Positions 17,947 to 27,374 of a stretch of DNA of 64,000 nucleotides are shown in pieces. A program made the translations under genes and the position numbers. This DNA is from Streptomyces sannanensis. GTDB lineage: Bacteria; Actinomycetota; Actinomycetes; Streptomycetales; Streptomycetaceae. Below the pieces are notes generated by a model, which saw only the letters and a program-made list of their open reading frames with translations, was not told the DNA's origin and searched no databases. The stretch lies in contig NZ_BAAAYL010000001.1 of assembly GCF_039536205.1 (NCBI RefSeq), positions 1,736,001-1,800,000 on the forward strand, written 5' to 3'. Positions within the stretch are counted from its first letter, which is position 1. Each line of letters opens with the position of its first letter.

Positions 17947-18209
17947 CTCAGGCATCTGCGCGGTCGATTCCAGACAGGGCCCAGATCGCCGTCTCCGTGC
18001 CGCTCGACATGGGCGAAGAGTGGACAGCCGAGTCCAGGGAGCGTCTGGCGGCTGCCCGAGCCGCCCTCGTTCTCCCGCACCACACTCCGGATGCTTGACA
18101 ACGACGATGGGGAATCAGTCACAGCCCCGCAGGGCCGGAAGGGCGACGGCCCTCGGGGCGGGGAGCGTCGTGCGGGTCGGAGGGCCGGGCGCGCTGCATC
18201 ATCGGTGGC

Positions 18210-18599
18210 GTGATCAAGATCGCCATGACCAGTGTCTACGTCGACGACCAGCAGAAGGCCCTCGCCTTCTACACCGACGTCCTCGGGTTCGAGACCCGCA
18301 CGAACATCGACCTGGGCCACGCCGCATTCGTCACCGTGGGCGCGCGGGGCGGAGCACAGGACGTGGAGCTGCTGCTGGAGCCGGGCGACAGCCCGATCGC
18401 CCGCGACTACACGACGGCGCTGCGCGAGGCCGGGCTGCCGTGCATCGCCTTCTCGGTGGACGACCTGCGCGCCGAGTACGAGCGGCTGACCGGCCTCGGG
18501 GTGCGCTTCACCCAGCCGCCCACCGCGCAGGGACCGGTGCTGACCGCGGTGCTGGACGACACCGTCGGGAATTTCGTCCAGCTGACGCAGCGGATCTAG
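18210..18599 (+). CDS. VOC (glyoxalase/bleomycin-resistance fold) family protein
   Basis: The 129-residue protein has the paired beta-alpha-beta-beta-beta modules of the vicinal-oxygen-chelate fold: [21 protein letters not shown] at the start (read as [19 protein letters not shown]) and [14 protein letters not shown] at the end, with the metal/active-site region around these. The GTG at 18210 is the only start that fits. Its stop overlaps the convergent hisF stop by 4 nt. The substrate is unknown. Confidence 0.85.
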   Translation: MIKIAMTSVYVDDQQKALAFYTDVLGFETRTNIDLGHAAFVTVGARGGAQDVELLLEPGDSPIARDYTTALREAGLPCIAFSVDDLRAEYERLTGLGVRFTQPPTAQGPVLTAVLDDTVGNFVQLTQRI

Positions 18600-19351
18600 C
18601 GGACCGGGTGGCCGGCGGCCCTCAGTGTGTCCTTGACCTGGGAGATGCGCAGGTCGCCGAAGTGGAAGACAGAGGCGGCCAGCACCGCGTCCGCGCCGGC
18701 CTCGATGGCCGGGGGAAAGTCGGCGAGCTTGCCGGCCCCGCCGGAGGCGATCACCGGGACGGTGACGTGCTTGCGCACGGCCGCGATCATCTCGATGTCG
18801 TAGCCGTCCTTGGTGCCGTCCGCGTCCATCGAGTTCAGCAGGATCTCGCCGGCGCCCAGCTCGGCCGCACGGTGCGCCCACTCGACGGCGTCGATGCCGG
18901 CGCCCCGGCGGCCGCCGTGCGTGGTGACCTCGAAGCGGCCCGACGGGGTACGGCGGGCGTCCACGGACAGGACCAGCACCTGCCGGCCGAAGCGCTCGGC
19001 GATCTCGCGGATCAGCTCGGGGCGGGCGATGGCCGCGGTGTTGACGCCGACCTTGTCGGCACCGGCCCGCAGCAGCTTGTCGACGTCGTCGGCGGAGCGG
19101 ACACCGCCGCCGACGGTCAGCGGGATGAAGACCTGCTCGGCGGTGCGCCGCACCACGTCGTACGTGGTCTCGCGGTCACCGGAGGACGCCGTGATGTCGA
19201 GGAAGGTCAGCTCGTCGGCGCCCTCGGCGTCGTACAGCTTGGCCATCTCGACGGGGTCGCCGGCGTCGCGAAGGTTCTGGAAGTTGACGCCCTTGACCAC
19301 CCGGCCGTTGTCCACGTCCAGGCAGGGGATGACTCGGACCGCCAGGGTCAT
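18596..19351 (-). CDS. hisF: imidazole glycerol phosphate synthase, cyclase subunit
   Basis: HisF uses ammonia from HisH to convert PRFAR to IGP and AICAR. The 251-residue TIM barrel has the catalytic Asp in [18 protein letters not shown] and the second catalytic Asp in VLSVDARR, plus [15 protein letters not shown]. The start [13 protein letters not shown] is standard. A 49 bp gap with dispersed-repeat sequence separates it from ridA. Confidence 0.96.
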   Translation of the reverse strand: MTLAVRVIPCLDVDNGRVVKGVNFQNLRDAGDPVEMAKLYDAEGADELTFLDITASSGDRETTYDVVRRTAEQVFIPLTVGGGVRSADDVDKLLRAGADKVGVNTAAIARPELIREIAERFGRQVLVLSVDARRTPSGRFEVTTHGGRRGAGIDAVEWAHRAAELGAGEILLNSMDADGTKDGYDIEMIAAVRKHVTVPVIASGGAGKLADFPPAIEAGADAVLAASVFHFGDLRISQVKDTLRAAGHPVR

Positions 19352-19400
19352 GACTGGTCACCTTTCGGGGGTCCGGGGGTCGTCCCCCGCCCCGGGTAAT
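19352..19400. repeat. dispersed repeat between ridA and hisF
   Basis: The gap contains CCTTTCGGGGGTCCGGGGGT followed by a CCCCC run. The same sequence recurs at about 21919-21945, where it is translated as the C-terminal residues of HisC. Confidence 0.7.
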
Positions 19401-19790
19401 TCAGCCTCGGAAGGCTTCTAGTTCTACTTCGACCAGGATGCGCGGGTCGACGAATCCCTCGACCACCAACAGGGTCGAGACGGGGCGTACGGAGTCGAAG
19501 AGCTCCTTGTGGGCCCTGCTCGCCTCGTCAACGTCACGCACATGGCTCAGATACATACGGGTGCGGATCACGGACTCGATGCCGAGCCCGAACTCCCTCA
19601 ACGCGTTGATCGCGTTGCCGAAGGCGACCATGGTCTGCTCGTACGGGTCGCCCTCGCCGAACAGGACCCGCCCCTTGAAGGACGTGGTGCCGGCCACGGA
19701 CACCCGGTCGCCCGCCGCGACGGCGCGCGCGAAGCCGATGGTCTCTTCCCAGGGACTGTCGCTCTGCACGCGCCGCACGGCCTCGGTCAT
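19401..19790 (-). CDS. RidA family protein
   Basis: The 129-residue protein belongs to the YjgF/YER057c/RidA family of enamine/imine deaminases. It shows [42 protein letters not shown] and a C-terminal [11 protein letters not shown], with the usual family Arg (IRTRMYL). Its ATG overlaps the priA stop (ATGA). The histidine-operon location suggests detoxification of reactive intermediates, but this is inference. Confidence 0.88.
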   Translation of the reverse strand: MTEAVRRVQSDSPWEETIGFARAVAAGDRVSVAGTTSFKGRVLFGEGDPYEQTMVAFGNAINALREFGLGIESVIRTRMYLSHVRDVDEASRAHKELFDSVRPVSTLLVVEGFVDPRILVEVELEAFRG

Positions 19791-20512
19791 CGGGAGACTT
19801 CCTCCAGTGCCTCTTCCAGGGTGAACGCCTTCGCGTACAGCGCCTTACCGACGATCGCGCCCTCGACACCCTGCGGCACCAGCTCGGCGATGGCCCGCAG
19901 GTCGTCCAGGGAGGAGACGCCGCCTGAGGCCACGACGGGCTTGTCGGTGGCCGCGCAGACGTTCTTCAGCAGCTCCAGGTTGGGGCCCTGGAGGGTGCCG
20001 TCCTTGGCGATGTCGGTGACGACGTAACGGGCGCAGCCCTCGGAGTCGAGGCGGGCCAGCGTCTCGTAGAGGTCGCCCCCGTCACGGGTCCAGCCGCGGC
20101 CCCGCAGGGTGGTGCCGCGTACGTCCAGACCGACCGCGATCCTGTCGCCGTGCTCGGCGATGACCTTGGCGACCCACTCGGGGGTCTCCAGTGCGGCGGT
20201 GCCGAGGTTGACCCGGGTGCAGCCGGTGGCGAGGGCCGCGGCGAGGGTGTCGTCGTCGCGGATGCCGCCCGACAGCTCCACCTTGATGTCCATGACCTCG
20301 GTGACCTCGCGGACCAGCGCACGGTTGTCCCCAGTGCCGAACGCGGCGTCCAGGTCGACCAGGTGCAGCCACTCGGCGCCGGAACGCTGCCAGGCGAGTG
20401 CGGCGTCCAGCGGGGAGCCGTACGAGGTCTCCGTACCGGACTCGCCGTGGACGAGGCGCACGGCCTGGCCGTCGCGGACGTCGACGGCGGGGAGGAGTTC
20501 GAGCTTCGCCAT
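19787..20512 (-). CDS. priA: bifunctional HisA/TrpF isomerase PriA
   Basis: PriA isomerises both ProFAR (histidine pathway) and phosphoribosylanthranilate (tryptophan pathway), which explains the absence of trpF from the trp genes here. The 241-residue TIM barrel carries catalytic Asp residues in [19 protein letters not shown] and [15 protein letters not shown]. Dual specificity is known for actinobacterial PriA, and I infer it by family. The ATG shares bases with the hisH stop (TAATG). Confidence 0.94.
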   Translation of the reverse strand: MAKLELLPAVDVRDGQAVRLVHGESGTETSYGSPLDAALAWQRSGAEWLHLVDLDAAFGTGDNRALVREVTEVMDIKVELSGGIRDDDTLAAALATGCTRVNLGTAALETPEWVAKVIAEHGDRIAVGLDVRGTTLRGRGWTRDGGDLYETLARLDSEGCARYVVTDIAKDGTLQGPNLELLKNVCAATDKPVVASGGVSSLDDLRAIAELVPQGVEGAIVGKALYAKAFTLEEALEEVSR

Positions 20513-21153
20513 TACAGAGTGCCAATCCAGTTGGTGAGGAGCTGGGCGCCGGCGTCGCCGGACTTCTCGGGGTGGAACTGGGTCGCCCACAGCACGCCGT
20601 TCTCGACGGCGGCGACGAAGGGCTCGCCGTGCGTGGCCCAGGTCACCTTGGGGGCGCGCATGGCCGGATTGGTGACCTCCAGGCTCCACTCGTGCGCGGC
20701 GTAGGAGTGCACGAAGTAGAACCGGGCGTCCGCGTCGAGGCCCGCGAACAGTTCGGAGTCCTCGGGTGCCTTGACGGTGTTCCAGCCCATGTGCGGCACG
20801 ACCGGGGCCTTCAGCGGCCCGACCGTACCGGGCCACTCGTCCAGGCCCTCGGTCTCCACGCCGTGCTCGATGCCCCGCTCGAAGAGGATCTGCATACCGA
20901 CGCAGATGCCCATGACGGGGCGGCCGCCGGACAGCCGGCGGTCGACGACCCAGTGGCCGCGGGCCTCCTTCAGCCCGGCCATGCAGGCGGAGAAGGCGCC
21001 GACGCCGGGGACGAGGAGCCCGTCGGCGTTCATGGCCTCGTCGAAGTCACGGGTGATCTCGACGTCCGCACCGACCCGGGCGAGGGCCCGCTCGGCGGAA
21101 CGCACATTGCCGAAGCCGTAGTCGAAGACGACGACCTTCTTGGTGGCGCTCAA
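20512..21153 (-). CDS. hisH: imidazole glycerol phosphate synthase, glutamine amidotransferase subunit
   Basis: HisH hydrolyses glutamine to feed ammonia to HisF. The 213-residue class I amidotransferase has the nucleophile in [13 protein letters not shown], the Tyr-loop VPHMGWNTV, and the His/Glu of TQFHPEKSG. The start is assigned to TTG at 21153 ([13 protein letters not shown]): GGAGG lies 7 nt upstream, and the TTG overlaps the stop of the small ORF (TTGA). The GTG two codons upstream is too close to the same ribosome site. Confidence 0.94.
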   Translation of the reverse strand: MSATKKVVVFDYGFGNVRSAERALARVGADVEITRDFDEAMNADGLLVPGVGAFSACMAGLKEARGHWVVDRRLSGGRPVMGICVGMQILFERGIEHGVETEGLDEWPGTVGPLKAPVVPHMGWNTVKAPEDSELFAGLDADARFYFVHSYAAHEWSLEVTNPAMRAPKVTWATHGEPFVAAVENGVLWATQFHPEKSGDAGAQLLTNWIGTL

Positions 21154-21314
21154 CTCCACACCTCCAGCCTCAGCACGCCGGCCGCCAGGCACATGGCGGC
21201 ACTGACGCCGAGCAGCACGATGACGCTCCTGGGCATCTTCTGCTTGCTGAAGGAAATCACTCCGCCGAGCAGGAAGAGTCCCACGACGATCAGAACAGTG
21301 GAAAGGCCGTTCAC
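21150..21314 (-). CDS. small conserved membrane protein in the his operon
   Basis: This 54-residue ORF ([19 protein letters not shown]...) has two hydrophobic helices separated by FSKQKMPRS, and ends LRLEVWS. Its GTG overlaps the hisB stop (GTGA), and its stop overlaps the hisH TTG (TTGA). It is therefore translationally coupled on both sides and almost surely expressed. I recall a hypothetical membrane protein at this spot in other Streptomyces, but I do not know a function. Confidence 0.85.
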   Translation of the reverse strand: MNGLSTVLIVVGLFLLGGVISFSKQKMPRSVIVLLGVSAAMCLAAGVLRLEVWS

Positions 21315-21904
21315 AGGGCGCCCTTCGTCGACGGAATGATCCCGGCCGCGCGCGGGTCACGCTCGGACGCGTACCGCAGGGCGCGGGCCAGGGCCTTGAA
21401 CTGACACTCCACGATGTGGTGGGCGTTGCGCCCGTACGGGACGTGGACGTGCAGGGCGATCTGGGCCTGAGCGACGAACGACTCCAGGATGTGCCGGGTC
21501 ATCGTGGTGTCGTACGTGCCGATCATCGGCGCCATGTTGTCCGGCTCGGTGTGCACCAGGTAGGGGCGGCCGGAGAGATCGACGGTGACCTGGGCGAGCG
21601 ACTCGTCCAGCGGGACCGTGCAGTTGCCGAAGCGGTAGATGCCGACCTTGTCGCCCAGGGCCTGCTTGAAGGCGGCGCCGAGGGCGAGGGCCGTGTCCTC
21701 GATCGTGTGGTGCGTGTCGATGTGCAGGTCGCCGTCGGTCTTGACGGTCAGGTCGAACAGACCGTGGCGGCCCAGCTGGTCGAGCATGTGGTCGTAGAAG
21801 CCGACCCCGGTGGAAATGTCGGTCCTGCCGCTGCCGTCGAGGTCCATCTCGACGACGACGGAGGTCTCCTTGGTGGTGCGCTCGACGCGGCCAATGCGGC
21901 TCAT
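21311..21904 (-). CDS. hisB: imidazoleglycerol-phosphate dehydratase
   Basis: HisB dehydrates IGP to imidazole acetol phosphate. The 197-residue Mn-dependent enzyme shows both metal motifs, [14 protein letters not shown] and [19 protein letters not shown], and [13 protein letters not shown]. It is monofunctional (no HisN phosphatase domain), as usual in actinobacteria. The ATG at 21904 overlaps the hisC stop. Confidence 0.96.
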   Translation of the reverse strand: MSRIGRVERTTKETSVVVEMDLDGSGRTDISTGVGFYDHMLDQLGRHGLFDLTVKTDGDLHIDTHHTIEDTALALGAAFKQALGDKVGIYRFGNCTVPLDESLAQVTVDLSGRPYLVHTEPDNMAPMIGTYDTTMTRHILESFVAQAQIALHVHVPYGRNAHHIVECQFKALARALRYASERDPRAAGIIPSTKGAL

Positions 21905-23043
21905 GCGCTCTGCTCCTTCATGCCTTTCGGGGGTCCGGGGGTCGCCCCCCGCACAGCGCGTACCGCATCGAGGAACGCGTCGTTCTCTTCCGGGGTACCG
22001 GCGGTGACCCGCAGCCAGCCCGGTACGCCGTTGTCCCGGACCAGGACGCCCTGGTCGAGGATTTTCTGCCAGGCGGCGTGAGAGTCGGGGAACTTGCCGA
22101 ACTGGACGAAGTTGGCGTCCGATTCGGTGACCTCGCAGCCGATGGCCCGCAGCCCGTCGACCAGGCGGTCGCGCTCGGCTTTCAGCTGCTCGACGTACCC
22201 GAGCAGCGTATCGGTGTGCTCCAGGGCGGCCAGCGCGGTGGCCTGGGTGACGGCGGACAGGTGGTACGGCAGGCGGACCAGCTGCACGGCGTCGACCACG
22301 GCGGGGTGCGCGGCCAGGTAGCCGAGGCGCAGACCCGCCGCGCCGAAGGCCTTCGACATGGTGCGGGAGATGACCAGGTTCGGCCGGCCCTCGATCAGCG
22401 GCAGCAGCGAGGGACGGTGGCTGAACTCGACATAGGCCTCGTCCACGACGACCAGAGACAGCTTCGTGGCCTGGGCCGCCTCGTACAGCGCGAGGACCGT
22501 CTCGGCTTCGACCGCCGTGCCGGTGGGGTTGTTGGGCGAGGTGATGAAGACGACGTCCGGTTCGTTCTCGGTGATCGCCTTCTCGGCCGCCTCGGGATCG
22601 ATCGTGAAGTCGTCGTTGCGCGGACCGGAGATCCAGCCGGTGCCGGTGCCGCGCGCGATCAGGCCGTGCATCGAGTACGAGGGCTCGAAGCCGATGGCCG
22701 TACGCCCCGGTCCGCCAAAGGTCTGCAGCAGCTGCTGGATGACCTCGTTGGAGCCGTTCGCCGCCCAGACGTTCTCCATGCCGACGGGGTGCTTGCCGGT
22801 ACGGGTCAGATACTCGGCCAGCTCGGTGCGCAGCTCCACCGCGTCCCGGTCGGGGTAGCGGTTGAGCCCGCGGGCGGCCTCCGCGACACGCTCGGCGATC
22901 CGCCGGACCAGCTGCTCGGGCAGCGGGTACGGGTTCTCGTTGGTGTTCAGCTGTACGGGCACGTCGAGCTGGGGCGCGCCGTACGGGGACTTGCCACGCA
23001 GCTCGTCCCGGATGGGGAGATCGTCGATGCCGATGTCGCTCAC
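21901..23043 (-). CDS. hisC: histidinol-phosphate aminotransferase
   Basis: HisC transaminates imidazole acetol phosphate to histidinol phosphate. The 380-residue fold-type I PLP enzyme has [32 protein letters not shown] and the PLP lysine in [16 protein letters not shown]. The GTG at 23043 overlaps the hisD stop (GTGA). The C-terminal tail ([16 protein letters not shown]) lies on dispersed-repeat DNA like that at 19352-19400, so its final ~12 residues are probably recent. Confidence 0.95.
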   Translation of the reverse strand: MSDIGIDDLPIRDELRGKSPYGAPQLDVPVQLNTNENPYPLPEQLVRRIAERVAEAARGLNRYPDRDAVELRTELAEYLTRTGKHPVGMENVWAANGSNEVIQQLLQTFGGPGRTAIGFEPSYSMHGLIARGTGTGWISGPRNDDFTIDPEAAEKAITENEPDVVFITSPNNPTGTAVEAETVLALYEAAQATKLSLVVVDEAYVEFSHRPSLLPLIEGRPNLVISRTMSKAFGAAGLRLGYLAAHPAVVDAVQLVRLPYHLSAVTQATALAALEHTDTLLGYVEQLKAERDRLVDGLRAIGCEVTESDANFVQFGKFPDSHAAWQKILDQGVLVRDNGVPGWLRVTAGTPEENDAFLDAVRAVRGATPGPPKGMKEQSA

Positions 23044-24446
23044 TTGCCGGGCACCTTCCTCCCCCACAGCGCTTCGCGCGTGGGGGTACCCCCACCCCAC
23101 AGCGCTTCGCGGTTGGGGGTACCCCCACCGAACCTTGCCTTGAGCGCCGCCCCGTGGGCCGGCAGGTCCTCCGCCTCGGCGAGCGTCACCACATGGTGGG
23201 TGACCTCGGCCAGCGCGTCCCGGGTGTAGTCCACGATGTGGATGCCGCGAAGGAAGGACTGCACGGACAGGCCGGAGGAGTGGCAGGCGCAGCCGCCGGT
23301 GGGCAGCACATGGTTGGAGCCGGCGCAGTAGTCGCCGAGCGAGACGGGCGCCCAGGGGCCGACGAAGACCGCGCCCGCGTTGCGGACCCGCTCGGCGACG
23401 GCGGCGGCGTCCGCGGTCTGGATCTCCAGGTGTTCGGCGCCGTACGCGTTGACGACCCGCAGGCCCTCCTCGACGCCGTCGACCAGCACGATCGCGGACT
23501 GCTTGCCGGACAGGGCCGGGACGATCCGGTCCTCGACGTGCTTGGTGGCCGCGATCTGGGTCCCGAGCTCCCGCTCGACCGCGTCGGCGAGCTCGACGGA
23601 GTCGGTGACCAGGACGGCCGCGGCCAGCGGGTCGTGCTCGGCCTGGCTGATCAGGTCGGCCGCGACGTGCACGGGGTCGGCGGTGGCGTCCGCGAGAACC
23701 GCGATCTCGGTCGGGCCGGCCTCGGTGTCGATGCCGATGCGGCCGGTGAAGTAGCGCTTGGCGGCGGCGACCCAGACATTGCCGGGGCCGGTGACCATGT
23801 TGGCCGGGGCGCACTCCTCGGTGCCGTACGCGAACATCGCGACGGCCTGGGCGCCTCCGGCGGCGTACACCTCGTCGACGCCCAGCAGCGCGCAGGCGGC
23901 CAGGATCGTGGGGTGGGGAAGCCCGCCGGCTGTGTCTCCTTCGAAACGGGGCCGCTGCGGCGGGGACGCGAGCGCGATGGACTCGACGCCCGCCTCCTGC
24001 GCGGGAACCACGTTCATCACGACGGACGACGGGTACACGGACCGGCCGCCCGGCGCGTACAGGCCGACCCGCTCGACCGGCACCCACTTCTCGGTGACCG
24101 TGCCGCCGGGCACCACCTGGGTGGTGTGCGTGGCCCGGCGCTGCTCGCGGTGGACGGTCCTGGCGCGCCGGATCGATTCCTCCAGGGCGGCCCTGACGTC
24201 GGGGTCCAGCTGGTCCAGCGCCTCGGTGAGGGCTTCCTCGGGCACCCTTGTCCGGTCCAGCTTCACGCCGTCGAATTTCTCCGCGAAATCGATCAGCGCC
24301 GCCGTCCCGCGATGATGCACGGCCTCGCAGATCGGCCGCACCTTCTCCAGGGCGGCTTCCACATCGAACTCGGCACGGGGCAGCAGGTCGCGCAGGGCGC
24401 CACCCTCCGGGAGGGCATCGCCACGCAGATCAATACGAGAAATCAC
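23040..24446 (-). CDS. hisD: histidinol dehydrogenase with repeat insertion at C-terminus
   Basis: HisD oxidises histidinol to histidine in two NAD-dependent steps. The 468-residue protein contains [46 protein letters not shown] and the zinc/active-site [20 protein letters not shown]. Near the C-terminus the sequence ARFG is followed by two copies of GGGTPxREALW and then GRKVPGK. This reflects a 33 bp DNA unit present twice (23061-23121). It is the first gene of the his operon. An inverted repeat lies in the divergent promoter region. Confidence 0.95.
   Translation of the reverse strand: MISRIDLRGDALPEGGALRDLLPRAEFDVEAALEKVRPICEAVHHRGTAALIDFAEKFDGVKLDRTRVPEEALTEALDQLDPDVRAALEESIRRARTVHREQRRATHTTQVVPGGTVTEKWVPVERVGLYAPGGRSVYPSSVVMNVVPAQEAGVESIALASPPQRPRFEGDTAGGLPHPTILAACALLGVDEVYAAGGAQAVAMFAYGTEECAPANMVTGPGNVWVAAAKRYFTGRIGIDTEAGPTEIAVLADATADPVHVAADLISQAEHDPLAAAVLVTDSVELADAVERELGTQIAATKHVEDRIVPALSGKQSAIVLVDGVEEGLRVVNAYGAEHLEIQTADAAAVAERVRNAGAVFVGPWAPVSLGDYCAGSNHVLPTGGCACHSSGLSVQSFLRGIHIVDYTRDALAEVTHHVVTLAEAEDLPAHGAALKARFGGGTPNREALWGGGTPTREALWGRKVPGK
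23061..23121. repeat. in-frame duplicated 33 bp repeat in hisD
   Basis: CCCCACAGCGCTTCGCGCGT and CCCCACAGCGCTTCGCGGTT begin at about 23062 and 23095, each followed by GGGGGTACCC. The period of 33 bp equals 11 codons, so the hisD frame is preserved. The unit is palindromic and looks like a dispersed Streptomyces repeat. Confidence 0.85.
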
Positions 24447-24486
24447 GCGTCAATTCTCTCAGACCGCGCACAACGACCGGCCACCC

Positions 24487-24569
24487 GTATCAATGGCTGA
24501 TACACGCCCCGGATGTCACACAGGGCCACTAGCGTTCACTCCATCATCAGCGATGGAGATCATCCATCG
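24487..24569. promoter_or_regulatory. two inverted repeats in the hisD / beta-helix protein divergent promoter region
   Basis: GTATCA (24487-24492) and TGATAC (24498-24503) form one short palindrome. CGATGGA (24551-24557) and TCCATCG (24563-24569) form another, just ahead of the ribosome site of the gene starting at 24584. They could be operators for one or both divergent genes. No regulator can be named. Confidence 0.45.
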
Positions 24570-24583
24570 GGAAAGGGGCGGCC

Positions 24584-26185
24584 GTGACCGAGCCGCTGGA
24601 CGGCGAGGCACCGGAGGGGCTCAGCCCCGCGGAGCTGGGCATGTGGCAGGCGTTCCGGAACGGCAGTACGTACGACCTGTCGGCCGGCAACCCGCACCGC
24701 GACGATCCCATGACCGGCCGCCCCTGGGGCGAGGAGCGCAGCGTCCGCGCCCGGGTGGTCGCCCGGCTGCTGCTCAGCGGACCGCCCGCGCTGCCCGGGC
24801 GAGTCGCCGCACTCAAACTCCGCGGAGTGCGGATCACCGGACACCTCGACCTCGCGGGCGGCACGGTGGGGCCGTACGTCGAACTCACCGGCTGCCGCTT
24901 CGAGCACGAGGTCACCCTCCCCGAGAGCCACTTCACCACCCTGCGCATGGTCCGCTGCGCCATGCCGCGGATCGAGGCGGCCCGGCTGCGCACCGAGGGC
25001 GATCTGCATCTGCCGCGCTGCCGGGTCGACGGGGGCATCCGGCTCACCGACGCGCAGATCGGCACCGATCTGCTGATCAACCAGATCGTGGCCCGGGCCG
25101 ACCGGCGTGGCCGGGCCATCGCCGCCGACGGCCTCGCGGTCGCCCAGGACCTCCAGGCGGAGCTGATCGAGACGTACGGCGAGGTCAGCATGCGCGGCGC
25201 CAAAGTCGGCGGCTCGATGAGCCTGCGCGGGAGCCGGCTGCGGGCGACCGGGGGGCGGCGCGCCTTCAACGCCCCGCAGCTGACCGTGGAGCGCACGCTG
25301 TACATGACCGGCGGCTGGACCACCGCCTCCTCCGGGAGCGCCACGAACACACCGCCGTACGGCACCGACACTTCGGCCACCCCTTCGGTCGGCACCCGGA
25401 TCAGGCCCTTCGAATGCCACGGCGGGGCACGGCTCGACGACGGGCGGTTCGGCGACGCCGTCGACCTCCACCGCTCGCGGTTCGTCATGGCGGAGGGCGA
25501 GGAGCTGTCGCTGCGCCGCATCGTCACGCCCGAGCTGCGCTTCGTCGGGGAGCGGCCCGACGAGGGCCGGGTGGTGCTGAACGGCGCCAGGATAGTGACC
25601 CTGGTCGATATGTCGACCAGCTGGCCGGGCCCGGGCGGGCTCGCGATGGGCGGGTTCGTGTACGAGAACCTCGTCCCGTACGGGCACTTCCCGCTCGCCC
25701 GGCGTCTGGAGTGGCTGGCCGCCGCGACTCCCGAATACGCCCCCGAGCCGTACGAGCGGCTGGCGACCGTGCTGCGCAACAGCGGCGAGGACGCGGACGC
25801 CCGCGAGGTACTGCTCGCCAAGCAGCGCCGCCGGCGCGAGACGCTGCCGTTGGCCGCGAAGCTGTGGGGCTACCTCCAGGACTGGACCGTGGCCTACGGC
25901 TACCGTCCCGGCCGGGCCGCGGTGTGGATGGCCGTGCTGTGGGCGGCCGGCGCGGTGGCCTTCTCGCGGTACGACCCGGCGGCGATCAAGGCCGACGAGC
26001 ATCCGGAGTGGAACGCCTCCCTGTACGCCCTGGACCTGCTGCTCCCGGTGATCGATCTCGGCCAGGACGGCTACTGGAAGCTGGAGGGCGTCTGGCAGTG
26101 GGCCTCGGCCGCGCTGATCATGCTCGGCTGGATCCTCGCGACGACGGTCGCGGCCGGTGCGACGCGCCTGCTGAGGCGCGGCTGA
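24584..26185 (+). CDS. membrane-associated protein with beta-helix-like repeats, function unknown
   Basis: The 533-residue protein has a long central region of ~20-residue units rich in the pattern L-x-G-x-x-I-x-G-x-L/D-L (for example LRGVRITGHLDLAGGTV and GAKVGGSMSLRGSRL), which suggests a right-handed beta-helix similar to pentapeptide-repeat folds. Two or three C-terminal hydrophobic helices follow (AVWMAVLWAAGAVAF and ALIMLGWILATTVAAGA). Streptomyces homologues are often labelled oxidoreductase, but I see no cofactor motif to support that. The GTG at 24584 follows an AAAGGGG site. It is divergent from hisD. Confidence 0.75.
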   Translation: MTEPLDGEAPEGLSPAELGMWQAFRNGSTYDLSAGNPHRDDPMTGRPWGEERSVRARVVARLLLSGPPALPGRVAALKLRGVRITGHLDLAGGTVGPYVELTGCRFEHEVTLPESHFTTLRMVRCAMPRIEAARLRTEGDLHLPRCRVDGGIRLTDAQIGTDLLINQIVARADRRGRAIAADGLAVAQDLQAELIETYGEVSMRGAKVGGSMSLRGSRLRATGGRRAFNAPQLTVERTLYMTGGWTTASSGSATNTPPYGTDTSATPSVGTRIRPFECHGGARLDDGRFGDAVDLHRSRFVMAEGEELSLRRIVTPELRFVGERPDEGRVVLNGARIVTLVDMSTSWPGPGGLAMGGFVYENLVPYGHFPLARRLEWLAAATPEYAPEPYERLATVLRNSGEDADAREVLLAKQRRRRETLPLAAKLWGYLQDWTVAYGYRPGRAAVWMAVLWAAGAVAFSRYDPAAIKADEHPEWNASLYALDLLLPVIDLGQDGYWKLEGVWQWASAALIMLGWILATTVAAGATRLLRRG

Positions 26186-26325
26186 CACCGGCTCGGCCGG
26201 AGATGTCCACAAGCGGTTTATTTACCGTTCCTTGACCATCTCCCCTACAACCTTCCGGCCGATACAAAAGCTTCACCGTCGCCCACTGGCGCGCCTCCGA
26301 CCTGCGCTTTTCAATGGTCTGCGCC

Positions 26326-27369
26326 ATGCCCTTCCTTCGCGCCCTGATCGGTACCGCGCGCAGGCTCCACGCTCCTCGCGAGCGGCTCCGGGGAGCCTGC
26401 CGGGGCTGTGCGCCCGAGCCCCCGGCCGCCGGGCTCCCCTCCGATGACGAGGTACTGCTCGACGCGCCCGACGAGCGGCTCGGTCCCGCCCTCATCGGCG
26501 CGGCACTCGGCGACCACGAACGCGCCGCCAAACTGCTCGCCGTCACACGTGACGCCGCCGAGTGGGAGGACCGGGACCGGTATGTCGCCCGGCTCGCCGC
26601 CTTCGCCGACCACCGTGACCAGTGGCTCACCGACTGGCTCGCCGCGGCCCCCGGAGACCCCGACGCTCTGCTGCTCACGGCCGAGCTCGCGCTCCGCCGT
26701 GCATGGAACGCGCCTGCCCGCGCCGAACGATTGCGCGAGGTCGGCCCGCTGATCGAGGCCGCCGTGGACGCCGGCCCGCGCGACCCGGTGCCCTGGCGGC
26801 TGGCCCTCGACCACGCGCGGGGCTCGGGCACGGCCCACACGGCCTTCGAACGGCTGTGGGAGGCGGCGGTGCGCCGTTCCTCCCACCACTACGGCTGCCA
26901 TGTCGCGGCCCTCAAGTACCTCGGCGCGCACGGCGGCTCGTACGGCGAGTGCCTCGACTTCGCCGAACAGGCCGCCGACGACGCGCTGCCCGGATCGCTG
27001 GTGCAGGCCCTCCCCCTGCGCGCCGCCTTCGCCTGCCTGGCCTCCGGGGAGTCCGGCACCGCCCCCGCCGCGCGGCTCGATGCCGCCGCCGACCGCGGGA
27101 TCGCGCTGTGCGCCGGCCACCCGGCCGGCGAGCCCCGGCCCGCCGAGGTCCGCAATCTGCTGGCGTACGTCCTGAGCGGCCGGGAACGCCGGGCCGACGC
27201 GTTGGAGCAGTTCCGGCTCATCGGCCGCTACGCGACGTCCTTCCCGTGGATCAGCCTCGGCGGCGACCCGCTGAGCCGGTTCCTGGAACAGCGCGCCGCC
27301 GCGTCGCGTACATCACGCCCGGGCCGTGAAAAGCCCGGCCACCAGTGCTCGGGTGCCTATTACGCTTGA
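26326..27369 (+). CDS. conserved hypothetical protein, TPR-like helical
   Basis: The 347-residue protein is mostly helical, with Ala/Leu/Arg-rich segments such as LAAAPGDPDALLLTAELALRRAW and EVRNLLAYVLSGRERRADALEQFRL, which resemble tetratricopeptide-like packing. The ATG at 26326 (MPFLRALIG) is preferred; another start lies 12 nt upstream. The function is unknown. It ends 5 bp before the Lon-domain gene, so they are probably cotranscribed. Confidence 0.7.
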   Translation: MPFLRALIGTARRLHAPRERLRGACRGCAPEPPAAGLPSDDEVLLDAPDERLGPALIGAALGDHERAAKLLAVTRDAAEWEDRDRYVARLAAFADHRDQWLTDWLAAAPGDPDALLLTAELALRRAWNAPARAERLREVGPLIEAAVDAGPRDPVPWRLALDHARGSGTAHTAFERLWEAAVRRSSHHYGCHVAALKYLGAHGGSYGECLDFAEQAADDALPGSLVQALPLRAAFACLASGESGTAPAARLDAAADRGIALCAGHPAGEPRPAEVRNLLAYVLSGRERRADALEQFRLIGRYATSFPWISLGGDPLSRFLEQRAAASRTSRPGREKPGHQCSGAYYA

Positions 27370-27374
27370 GCGTT

